From contig CAVJIP010000077.1 in NCBI GenBank assembly GCA_963649625.1, forward strand, positions 1 to 16,585: a DNA stretch of 16,585 bases. Reading direction: 5' to 3'. The position numbers and the translations under genes are program-made. Source of the DNA: HGM13006 sp963649625 (GTDB lineage Bacteria; Bacillota; Clostridia; Oscillospirales; Oscillospiraceae). This document shows, in pieces, positions 7,628 through 14,670 of the stretch; the first letter of the stretch is position 1, and each line of letters begins with the position of its first letter. The notes under the pieces were generated by a model. That model made no database searches. It was not told where the DNA came from and saw only the letters and a program-made list of their open reading frames with translations.

Positions 7628-7637
7628 CCCGGGAAAA
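7624..7637. repeat. 14-bp perfect palindrome TTTTCCCGGGAAAA
   Basis: This self-complementary 14-mer begins inside the T tract of the preceding terminator. It may be an accidental extension of the terminator or a protein-binding site. Its core (TTCCCGGGAA) resembles the palindrome ATTCCGGGAAT at 11345-11355. It lies about 78 bp upstream of the pyc -35 box, further than a simple repressor site would be expected. Confidence 0.4.
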
Positions 7638-7714
7638 TCGCATTTTTTGCAAGGGACTATGCAATATGGGCACTTCTCACTTGCAGGCCTGGGACAATTT
7701 TGTGATTTATGCAC

Positions 7715-7743
7715 TTTACATCCTATGGGGAATGCGGTATAAT
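7715..7743 (+). promoter_or_regulatory. Sigma-A-type promoter for pyc
   Basis: TTTACA at 7715-7720 and a perfect TATAAT at 7738-7743 are separated by 17 bp. The expected transcription start near 7750 gives a leader of about 60 bases before the GTG start of pyruvate carboxylase. Confidence 0.85.
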
Positions 7744-7765
7744 AGCTGTGCTACGACTTTTGCCT

Positions 7766-7782
7766 TGACGCGTCACACTGTG
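7766..7782 (+). promoter_or_regulatory. Palindromic elements in the pyc leader
   Basis: TGACGCGTCA at 7766-7775 is a perfect 10-bp palindrome just after the expected transcription start. It overlaps CACACTGTG at 7774-7782, an odd-centred palindrome. GTCACA at 7772-7777 is also complementary to TGTGAC at 7809-7814, which covers the start codon. An operator or a weak leader structure is possible. No known riboswitch or BirA-type biotin operator is recognisable. Confidence 0.4.
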
Positions 7783-7798
7783 CCGGGGCAGGATATTT

Positions 7799-7812
7799 GA
7801 GGTGATTATGTG
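7799..7812 (+). promoter_or_regulatory. pyc ribosome binding site with overlapping ATG-TGA and GTG
   Basis: GAGGTGAT at 7799-7806 matches eight consecutive bases of the anti-Shine-Dalgarno complement. Three bases on, ATGTGA at 7808-7813 is a start-stop pair. The GTG at 7810-7812 inside it is the in-frame start of pyc, seven bases after GAGG. ATG 7808 cannot serve pyc because TGA follows at once, which decides the start. Confidence 0.7.
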
Positions 7813-10800
7813 ACACAGAAACCCTTTAACAAGGTCTTGGCCGCAAACCGGGGCGAAATCGCCATCCGAATCTTCCGGGCCTGCTACGACCTGGGACTCC
7901 ATACGGTGGCCATGTACTCCAACGAGGACACCGGCGGCCAGTTCCGTACCCACGCCGATGAGGCATATCTCATTGGAGAAAACAAGAGCCCTGTCGGGGC
8001 CTATCTGGACATTCCCGCCATTATCGACCTGGCCAAGCGCCGGGGGGTGGATGCCATTCATCCCGGCTACGGCTTCCTGTCCGAAAATGCGGACTTTGCC
8101 AAGGCCTGCGAGGAGGCGGGGATTACCTTTGTCGGCCCGCCCAGCAATATTCTGGCCCTGATGGGGGACAAGCTCTCCGCCAAGCAGATTGCCATTCAGG
8201 CCGGTGTGCCCATTATTCCCGGCTGCACCGAGCCCCTCAAGGACGGAGACGAGGCCCTGGAAAAGGCCGTTTCCTTTGGCTTTCCCATTATCCTCAAGGC
8301 GGCGGCAGGCGGCGGTGGCCGTGGTATGCGCCGGTGCGACACCCCCGAGGAGGTAAAGCCCGCCTTTGAGCTGGTGCGCAGCGAGGCCAAAAAGGCCTTT
8401 GGCAACGATGATATTTTTATTGAGAAATATCTGGTGGAGCCCAAGCATATTGAGGTGCAGGTGCTGGCGGACAAGTACGGCAACTGCTACCATATCGGAG
8501 AGCGTGACTGCTCCCTCCAGCGCCGCTACCAGAAGGTGGTGGAGTTTGCTCCCGCCTGGTCTGTGGATCAGGAGATCGTAAAGAATATCCGGGCCGATGC
8601 GGTGAAAATCGCCAAGTCCGTAAACTATGTCAACGCCGGTACTCTGGAGTTCCTGGTGGACGAGTCCGGCAGCTACTACTTTATCGAGATGAACCCCAGA
8701 ATCCAGGTAGAGCACACCGTGACGGAAATGGTCACAGGCATCGACCTGGTGCGGGCCCAGATTCTCATTGCCGAGGGCTATCCTTTGTCCCATCCCGCCA
8801 TTGACCTCAACTGCCAGGAGGATGTGACCATCCGGGGCTATGCCATTCAGTGCCGTGTCACCACGGAGGATCCCACCAACAACTTCGCTCCCGACAACGG
8901 CAAGATCACCTCCTACCGCACCGGCGGCGGCAACGGAGTTCGGCTGGACGGCGGCAATGCCACCACCGGCACGGTAATTTCTCCCTACTACGATTCTCTG
9001 CTGGTTAAGGTCACCTGCTGGGACAACTCCTTCCAGGGCACCTGCCGGAAGGCCCTGCGGGCCATCAGTGAGGTACGGGTTCGGGGCGTCAAGACCAATA
9101 TTCCCTTTGTTTCCAATATTCTCAGCCACCCCACCTTTGTGGCGGGCAAGTGCCATACCAAGTTTATTGACGAAACGCCGGAACTGTTTGAGATTTCCGA
9201 TTCCAAGGATCGGGCCACTCGGGTGCTCAAATACATCGCCAACATTCAGGTGGCCAACCCGGATGCGGAGCGGAAGCAGTACGACACCCCCCGGTTCCCC
9301 GTTGGCTCCGGGAATCCCAAGGACGGCCTGAAGCAGCTTTTGGATCAGAAGGGCCCCGAGGCCCTGAGCCGGTGGGTGCTGGATCAGAAAAAGTTGCTGA
9401 TTACCGACACCACCATGCGGGACGCACACCAGTCCCTCCTGTCCACCAGAATGCGTACCCGGGACATGGTCAAGGGCGCAGACGGCACGGCGGACATTCT
9501 GGCGGATTGCTTCTCCCTGGAAATGTGGGGCGGCGCCACCTTTGACGTGGCCTATCGGTTCCTCCATGAGGATCCCTGGGAGCGGCTGGATCTGCTCCGG
9601 GAAAAGATTCCCAACATTCCCTTCCAGATGCTCCTTCGGGGCTCCAACACCGTGGGCTATCAGAACTATCCCGACAACGTGGTGCGGGAGTTTGTCAAGC
9701 AGTCCGCCCTGGGGGGCATTGACATCTTCCGGGTGTTCGATTCCCTGAACTGGATTCCCGGTATGTCCATCGCCATGGACGAGGTGCTCAAGCAGAACAA
9801 GTTCTGCGAGGCCACCATCTGCTACACCGGCGACATTATGGACAAGTCCAGAACCCGCTACACCCTGGATTACTATGTAAAGATGGCCAAGGAGCTGGAG
9901 CATATCGGTGCCCACTCCATCTGCATCAAGGATATGTCCGGCCTGCTCAAGCCCTATGCGGCCAAGGAGCTGGTTCGCGCCCTCAAGCAGGAGGTGGGGA
10001 TTCCCATCCATCTCCACACCCACGACACCACCGGCAACCAGGTTGCTACTCTCCTGATGGCGGCGGAGGCCGGCGTGGATATTGTGGATACCGCCGTGGC
10101 CTCCATGTCCAGCCTGACCTCTCAGCCCTCCATGAACGCCGTGGTGGCGGCTCTCCAGGGCAATCCCAGAGACACCGGCCTGAGCATGGCGGGCATTCAG
10201 GAGCTGACCGACTACTGGGCGGATGTCCGGCTCCGCTACGCCAACTTTGACCACGGCCTCAAGACTCCTGTGACGGATATTTACCGCTATGAGATTCCCG
10301 GCGGCCAGTATACCAATCTGGAGCCCCAGGTCATTTCCCTGGGCCTTGGCTCTCGGTTCCTGGAGGTCAAGGAGATGTACAAGAAGGTCAACGATATGCT
10401 GGGCGACCTGGTAAAGGTCACGCCCTCCTCCAAGATGGTTGGCGATTTGGCGATCTTCATGGTACAAAACGACCTGACCCCGGAGAACATTGTGGAAAAG
10501 GGCGAATCCCTGACCTTCCCGGATTCTGTGGTCAGCTACTTCAAAGGCATGATGGGTCAGCCTCCCTGCGGCTTCCCGGAGGCTATTCAGCGTATTGTCC
10601 TCAAGGGCGAAAAGCCCATCACCTGCCGCCCCGGCGAGCTGCTGGAGCCGGTGGACTTTGACCAGGCCAAGAAGGAAGTGGAGAAGTTCTGCCCAAATCC
10701 CACCATGCGGGACGTGATCGCCTACTGCATCTATCCCAAGGTGGTAGAGGAATATTGGAAGCACTCCAAGGAGTACGGCTATCTGATGCGCATGGGCTCT

Positions 10801-11232
10801 CATGTGTTCTTTAACGGTCTGGCCATGGGCGAGACCAACAAGATCAACATTGAGGACGGCAAGACCCTGGTCATCAAGTATCTGGGCCTGGGCGATTCCA
10901 ACGATGACGGCACCCGGAACGTGATCTTCGAGCTCAACGGCACCCGCCGTGAGGTGGCCGTGCCCGATAAGAACGCCAAGGTCACAGGCAAGGTGGTGCA
11001 GATGGCCGATCCCCAGGACAAGAGCCACACCGGCGCATCCATCCCCGGTATGGTCACAAAGGTAAGCGTGAAGCCCGGGGACAAGGTGGAGGAGAATCAG
11101 GTTCTGGCCGTCATCGAGGCCATGAAGATGGAGACCTCCGTGGTGGCACGGATGAGCGGCGTGGTGGATCAGGTGCTGGTCAAGGAAGGCAGCAATGTCA
11201 AGGCCGGTGAGCTGCTGATTACCATTAAATAA
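7810..11232 (+). CDS. pyc: Pyruvate carboxylase
   Basis: The 1140-residue single chain carboxylates pyruvate to oxaloacetate using ATP and bicarbonate, an anaplerotic cytoplasmic enzyme. The biotin carboxylase domain (about 1-450) shows the glycine-rich ATP lid KAAAGGGGRGMR and EMNPRIQVEHTVTE. The carboxyltransferase domain (about 520-800) has D538 in TTMRDAHQS, K707 in IKDMSG, and H736 and H738 in HLHTHD. These four are the metal ligands and carbamylated lysine of the family, spaced as in the Rhizobium etli enzyme as I recall it. T871 in VTPSSK matches the catalytic threonine. The biotin carrier domain ends the protein, with biotinyl K1106 in EAMKME. It has its own promoter and a hairpin behind it, so it is monocistronic. 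Start GTG is discussed at 7799. All catalytic residues are present. Confidence 0.98.
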   Translation: MTQKPFNKVLAANRGEIAIRIFRACYDLGLHTVAMYSNEDTGGQFRTHADEAYLIGENKSPVGAYLDIPAIIDLAKRRGVDAIHPGYGFLSENADFAKACEEAGITFVGPPSNILALMGDKLSAKQIAIQAGVPIIPGCTEPLKDGDEALEKAVSFGFPIILKAAAGGGGRGMRRCDTPEEVKPAFELVRSEAKKAFGNDDIFIEKYLVEPKHIEVQVLADKYGNCYHIGERDCSLQRRYQKVVEFAPAWSVDQEIVKNIRADAVKIAKSVNYVNAGTLEFLVDESGSYYFIEMNPRIQVEHTVTEMVTGIDLVRAQILIAEGYPLSHPAIDLNCQEDVTIRGYAIQCRVTTEDPTNNFAPDNGKITSYRTGGGNGVRLDGGNATTGTVISPYYDSLLVKVTCWDNSFQGTCRKALRAISEVRVRGVKTNIPFVSNILSHPTFVAGKCHTKFIDETPELFEISDSKDRATRVLKYIANIQVANPDAERKQYDTPRFPVGSGNPKDGLKQLLDQKGPEALSRWVLDQKKLLITDTTMRDAHQSLLSTRMRTRDMVKGADGTADILADCFSLEMWGGATFDVAYRFLHEDPWERLDLLREKIPNIPFQMLLRGSNTVGYQNYPDNVVREFVKQSALGGIDIFRVFDSLNWIPGMSIAMDEVLKQNKFCEATICYTGDIMDKSRTRYTLDYYVKMAKELEHIGAHSICIKDMSGLLKPYAAKELVRALKQEVGIPIHLHTHDTTGNQVATLLMAAEAGVDIVDTAVASMSSLTSQPSMNAVVAALQGNPRDTGLSMAGIQELTDYWADVRLRYANFDHGLKTPVTDIYRYEIPGGQYTNLEPQVISLGLGSRFLEVKEMYKKVNDMLGDLVKVTPSSKMVGDLAIFMVQNDLTPENIVEKGESLTFPDSVVSYFKGMMGQPPCGFPEAIQRIVLKGEKPITCRPGELLEPVDFDQAKKEVEKFCPNPTMRDVIAYCIYPKVVEEYWKHSKEYGYLMRMGSHVFFNGLAMGETNKINIEDGKTLVIKYLGLGDSNDDGTRNVIFELNGTRREVAVPDKNAKVTGKVVQMADPQDKSHTGASIPGMVTKVSVKPGDKVEENQVLAVIEAMKMETSVVARMSGVVDQVLVKEGSNVKAGELLITIK

Positions 11233-11245
11233 CCAAAAACCCTTT

Positions 11246-11275
11246 GGCGGCAGGAGTGCCTTTGCTCCTGCCGCC
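11246..11275 (+). terminator. GC-rich hairpin after pyc
   Basis: GGCGGCAGGAG at 11246-11256 pairs perfectly with CTCCTGCCGCC at 11265-11275 around an eight-base loop, 13 bp after the pyc stop. The stem is very stable. The following TCTCTGCC is a poor U tract, so termination may need a factor or may be incomplete. Confidence 0.75.
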
Positions 11276-11344
11276 TCTCTGCCGTGGAGGGCAGCACGCC
11301 TATAACCCCGGAGCTATCATGCTATGTCCAATCGGTATATCCTC

Positions 11345-11367
11345 ATTCCGGGAATCTGTGATACAAT
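11345..11367 (+). promoter_or_regulatory. Extended -10 promoter with palindromic operator candidate
   Basis: TGATACAAT at 11359-11367 is an extended -10 element. No good -35 box stands 16-18 bp upstream, which suggests activator dependence. ATTCCGGGAAT at 11345-11355, a perfect 11-bp palindrome with one central base, is centred 12 bp upstream of TACAAT. A longer inverted repeat, CGGTATA at 11333-11339 and TATACCG at 11373-11379, brackets the element. The start codon of the flavoprotein is about 57 bp downstream of TACAAT. Confidence 0.55.
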
Positions 11368-11423
11368 AGCAGTATACCGAGCTGGGGGAACCGCCCCAAA
11401 TGGTACGGAAAGGAATGAAAGCC

Positions 11424-13145
11424 ATGTTTGTTATTGACCGAGGCCTGTGTGCCTGCTGCCACAACTGTGCCAGCGACTGTCCCATGCAGGCCATTGACTT
11501 TGTGGGAACCAAGTATCAAATTGACCAGGACAAATGTGTTCAGTGCGGCCTCTGCGCCAAGGTATGTCATACCGGGGCCTGCCACGAGGTCCCGGAGAAG
11601 GAGCCGGTGGTATTTCAGCACGACCCCGTTTCCCTGGATTGTGACGTGGTAGTGGTGGGCTCCGGCTCCGGGCTGGTGTCCGCCGTGCGGGCGGCCCAGG
11701 CCGGGAAACGGGTTGTGGTTCTGGAAAAGAGCCACAAGCTGGGCGGCAACACGGATTTTGCCCACGGCTATATGGTCACATATTCCAAATGGCATGAGGA
11801 GCTGGGGATTCCCGATGAGCGGGAGGGAGCCGTAAAGGCCTTTTCCGCCCGCTGTGACGGGGAGATCGAGGAGGGGCTGCTCCGCTCTGCGGTATACGGC
11901 ACCTGCGATTTCTTTACCTGGCTGTGTACTCTCTGCGACATCACCAAGACCTATACCCTGAAAAAGGCCACGGATACGGACTTCCACGGCCCCATGTTCG
12001 GCCAGGGGGTTCTGGAAATGAGTGACCGGCAGTTGGAAAACCTGCTGTGCCGGGATGATGCCATCGGCCCCGGCTGGGGCGGTACCCATGTAAAGCACAC
12101 CATGCTGGACGCCATAGACCGGGACAATCTGCCGGTGAAGATTCTCACCTCCACGGCGGCGGAGCATTTGCAGCTGGACAAGGACGACAAAATCTGCGGC
12201 GTTATTGCCCAGGATCCCGGCGGCGAGGTACATATTCACTGTAAGGCCGTGATGCTTGCCTGCGGCGGCTTTGGCCGGAATGACGAGATGCTGAAGGAAT
12301 ACTGCGACTTTGACTTCTTCGGGGGAGAAACTTCCATTCATCGCTTCTCCGTGCCCGGAGACACCGGCGACGGAGTAAAAATGCTCCGGGAGTTGGGGGT
12401 AGAGCCTGACCCCAACAGAATGTTTGTCTCCTGCTTCGGCCCGAAGCATCACCCCTTTAACAATTCCATTGCGGACTTTGCCCTGGAGCCGGAGTTCATC
12501 CAGGTGAACATCAATGGCCGACGCTGGAACAACGAGGAAAAGGGCATTATGAACGGCTTGGAGGGCATTTCCGCCCAGCCCAAGGAGATTTCCTACGCCA
12601 TCTTCCCCTATGACCAGATCAAGGCCTGTGCCCAGCGCTATGTGGCCAGCCCCGCCTACGCCAACAAAAAGCAGTTCTACGCCACCTGGGAGGAGGATCT
12701 GGAGGAGGAGAGCAAGCTGGATACCCCGGTGAAAAAGGCGGACACCCTGGAGGAGCTGGCCGGGATGATCGGTGCCGACCCCCAGGTGTTCCTGGAGGAG
12801 GTCAAAAAATACAATCGGTTCTGCGAAAAGGGCCTGGACGAGGATTTCGGCAAAAATCCCAGGTTCCTGATTCCCATTCCCCTGGACAAGGGCCCCTACT
12901 ATGCGGTCTACGGCCAGCGGTTTTCCGAGGCGGCCATGGGCGGCGTGACGGTAAATCCAAAATGTCAGGTGCTGCGGAACGACGGCAGCATTATCCCCGG
13001 CCTTTACGCCGGCGGAGACTGCACCTCCTCCATGCACCGAAAGGGCAAGCTGGCCCCGGTTTCCGAGCTGACCTGGGCTATGGCCTCCAACTACATCGCA
13101 GGGGGCAATATGGCGGCCTATCTCGATGGCCGGGAAGAACGATAA
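11424..13145 (+). CDS. Ferredoxin-domain FAD-dependent reductase (fumarate reductase/FAD_binding_2 type)
   Basis: The 573-residue protein has an N-terminal 2[4Fe-4S] ferredoxin domain: C9, C12, C15, C19 and C38, C41, C44, C48 in two CxxCxxCxxxC runs. A FAD domain follows, with VVVVGSGSGL (G79, G81, G83) and later GLYAGGDC. This is the fold of soluble fumarate, urocanate and ketosteroid oxidoreductases. NGRRWNNE puts R367 at the place of the family's proton-donating arginine, and H343 in KHHPF matches a substrate histidine. Other fumarate-binding positions look changed (see findings), so the substrate is unknown. There is no signal peptide, heme motif or FMN-binding domain, so it should be cytoplasmic and fed electrons by its partner 15 bp downstream. 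AAAGGA at 11409-11414 favours ATG 11424 over ATG 11400 or 11415. Confidence 0.85.
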   Translation: MFVIDRGLCACCHNCASDCPMQAIDFVGTKYQIDQDKCVQCGLCAKVCHTGACHEVPEKEPVVFQHDPVSLDCDVVVVGSGSGLVSAVRAAQAGKRVVVLEKSHKLGGNTDFAHGYMVTYSKWHEELGIPDEREGAVKAFSARCDGEIEEGLLRSAVYGTCDFFTWLCTLCDITKTYTLKKATDTDFHGPMFGQGVLEMSDRQLENLLCRDDAIGPGWGGTHVKHTMLDAIDRDNLPVKILTSTAAEHLQLDKDDKICGVIAQDPGGEVHIHCKAVMLACGGFGRNDEMLKEYCDFDFFGGETSIHRFSVPGDTGDGVKMLRELGVEPDPNRMFVSCFGPKHHPFNNSIADFALEPEFIQVNINGRRWNNEEKGIMNGLEGISAQPKEISYAIFPYDQIKACAQRYVASPAYANKKQFYATWEEDLEEESKLDTPVKKADTLEELAGMIGADPQVFLEEVKKYNRFCEKGLDEDFGKNPRFLIPIPLDKGPYYAVYGQRFSEAAMGGVTVNPKCQVLRNDGSIIPGLYAGGDCTSSMHRKGKLAPVSELTWAMASNYIAGGNMAAYLDGREER

Positions 13146-13160
13146 GGAGGGACGAGAACC

Positions 13161-14576
13161 ATGTTTATGCCTGATAACTCTGTATTTGTGCCGGTGGAAA
13201 ACCCCAATATGACCGGCGAGCGCACCAAAAACGCCCAGCTTCCCATGGAGGAGCGGCTTACGTCCTTCCAGGAGATTCAGAAAACCTACACCCCGGAGGA
13301 GGTGGCAAGAGAGGCAAACCGCTGCCTGGGCTGTCCCAGAAAGTGGTGCTCCGTCCACTGTCCTGCCGGGATGCCCGTGCCGGACTTTATTAAAAAAATC
13401 CGGGAAAAGGACTATGAGGGAGCCTATGAGCTGATTTGCTCTGCCTCCACTCTGCCGGAGTTCTGCTCCCGGCTGTGTCCCCAGGAGAAGCAGTGTCAAA
13501 GCGAGTGTACCCGGTCTATCCGCACCGAGGCGGTGGGCATTGGACGGCTGGAGCGGTTTGCCGTGGAAATGCACTATGCCTCCGGCCGGGAGGAGCGGGT
13601 AGAGGCCGACACCGGCAAGTCCGTTGCCGTAATCGGCTCCGGCCCCAGTGGCCTTAGTGTGGCAGTGGCCCTGCGGAAAATGGGGCACGCCGTCACGGTC
13701 ATGGAGAAAAATGAGTATCCTGGCGGCCTTCTCCGCTACGGCATCCCCGGCATGAAGCTGGACAAGGCCGTTCTGGATCGAAAAATCGACGCCATGGCCC
13801 GGATGGGCATCGGCTTTATGACCGGCATTGAGCCCAGTGATGGGCTGCTTTCCGGCTATGACGCCATTGTTCTTGCGGTGGGAACCGGCAACGCCCGGGG
13901 CCTGAAGCTGGACGGGGCGGAAAAGGCCCGGGGTATCCACAAGGCCGTGGACTACCTCTCCGGGAAAACCGGGGACACTGCCCAGGGTAAGGACGTGATA
14001 ATCATCGGCGGCGGCGACACCGGCAATGACTGCATCGGCACCGCCATCCGTCAGGGGGCAAAATCCATCACCCAGATTGAAATGCTCCCCAAGGTGACAA
14101 AGGCACAAATCATCTACAATCCCCTGGTGGAAAAGCCCAAGGAGCAGAAGTTCGATTCCTCCCAGGAGGAGTGCATGGTGAAGTTCCTGAAGGATCCTCA
14201 CATCTATCAGGCCACAGTAAAGGCCGTGGACACCGATGAAAAGGGGAATCTCACCGCTGTCCATTTGGTGCGCCTTCGGAAGGGCTATGACGAAAACCGG
14301 CGACTGACCATGGAGGAGATTCCCGGCAGCGAGGAAGTTATGCCCTGCGGGCTGCTGGTGATTGCGGCAGGCTTTATCGGCCCCCAGGCGGAGACGGCCC
14401 AGCGGTTTGGGGTGGCAACCACCCCCAGAAGCAATATTGCAGACACCGGCTACAAAACCAATGTGGACAAAATCTTCGCCTGCGGCGACTGCCGCACCGG
14501 CCAGAGCCTGGTGGTAAAGGCCATGGTGGACGGCAGAGAGTGCGCCAAGGCCGTGGATGCGTTCCTAAAAGCATAA
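13161..14576 (+). CDS. GltD-like NAD(P)H-dependent iron-sulfur flavoprotein
   Basis: The 471-residue protein is homologous to the small subunit of glutamate synthase. Eight cysteines in the N-terminal domain (C55, C58, C63, C67 and C102, C106, C112, C116) are positioned for two [4Fe-4S] clusters. VAVIGSGPSGL (G159, G161, G164) binds FAD, and IIIGGGDTGND binds NAD(P)H. The C-terminal IFACGDCRTGQSLVVKAMVDGRECA closes the FAD site. Such proteins pass electrons from NAD(P)H to a partner. No gltB is adjacent. The preceding ferredoxin-flavoprotein, 15 bp upstream with the same transcript, is the obvious acceptor. AAGGAGGG at 13144-13151 supports ATG 13161, nine bases on. Calling it gltD outright would be wrong given the context. 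Confidence 0.88.
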   Translation: MFMPDNSVFVPVENPNMTGERTKNAQLPMEERLTSFQEIQKTYTPEEVAREANRCLGCPRKWCSVHCPAGMPVPDFIKKIREKDYEGAYELICSASTLPEFCSRLCPQEKQCQSECTRSIRTEAVGIGRLERFAVEMHYASGREERVEADTGKSVAVIGSGPSGLSVAVALRKMGHAVTVMEKNEYPGGLLRYGIPGMKLDKAVLDRKIDAMARMGIGFMTGIEPSDGLLSGYDAIVLAVGTGNARGLKLDGAEKARGIHKAVDYLSGKTGDTAQGKDVIIIGGGDTGNDCIGTAIRQGAKSITQIEMLPKVTKAQIIYNPLVEKPKEQKFDSSQEECMVKFLKDPHIYQATVKAVDTDEKGNLTAVHLVRLRKGYDENRRLTMEEIPGSEEVMPCGLLVIAAGFIGPQAETAQRFGVATTPRSNIADTGYKTNVDKIFACGDCRTGQSLVVKAMVDGRECAKAVDAFLKA

Positions 14577-14581
14577 TCCGT

Positions 14582-14611
14582 CCGGGAGAGCCGCCGCTGC
14601 GGCTCTCCCGG
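14582..14611 (+). terminator. Hairpin closing the flavoprotein operon
   Basis: CCGGGAGAGCCGC at 14582-14594 pairs with GCGGCTCTCCCGG at 14599-14611 around a four-base loop, a 13-bp perfect stem five bases after the GltD-like stop. The sequence after it is only partly T-rich (TTGCAATTTT) and doubles as the -35 region of the next promoter. Confidence 0.8.
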
Positions 14612-14640
14612 TTGCAATTTTCCGGGGGATATGCTATGCT
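14612..14640 (+). promoter_or_regulatory. Promoter for the LysR-type regulator
   Basis: TTGCAA at 14612-14617 and TATGCT at 14635-14640 are 17 bp apart, with TGC directly before the -10 making it an extended -10. The -35 box abuts the preceding hairpin. TTCCGGG at 14620-14626 lies in the spacer, at nearly the same distance from the -10 as the TTCCGGG of the palindrome in the 11345 promoter. Confidence 0.65.
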
Positions 14641-14670
14641 GATTATATAAAAGGGAAAGGAGTGGGAGCC

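Noticed and set aside
7723..11028. A very long open frame on the - strand, antisense to pyruvate carboxylase (over 1,000 codons).
   Set aside because: It mirrors the strongly biased codons of pyc, has no recognisable protein motif, and covers a gene with every catalytic residue. In GC-rich genes such antisense frames arise because the sense codons TTA, CTA and TCA are rare.
11400..11423. ATG 11400 and ATG 11415 as starts for the ferredoxin-flavoprotein.
   Set aside because: The ribosome binding site AAAGGA lies downstream of 11400 and touches 11415. ATG 11424 has correct spacing, and ferredoxin domains typically start close to the first cysteine motif.
11233..11423. Riboswitch or small RNA in the gap before the flavoprotein operon.
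   Set aside because: Only the pyc hairpin, a promoter and a small GGGG/CCCC stem near 11383-11398 are seen. No known riboswitch core is recognisable.
11343..14264. A second long antisense frame across the flavoprotein and GltD-like genes.
   Set aside because: Same cause: it runs through two well-supported genes and the gap between them, has low-complexity GC-driven composition, and shows no family motif.
13161..14576. Naming this gene gltD as part of glutamate synthase.
   Set aside because: No gltB is present, and the partner is a ferredoxin-fused reductase. GltD-like proteins serve many complexes.
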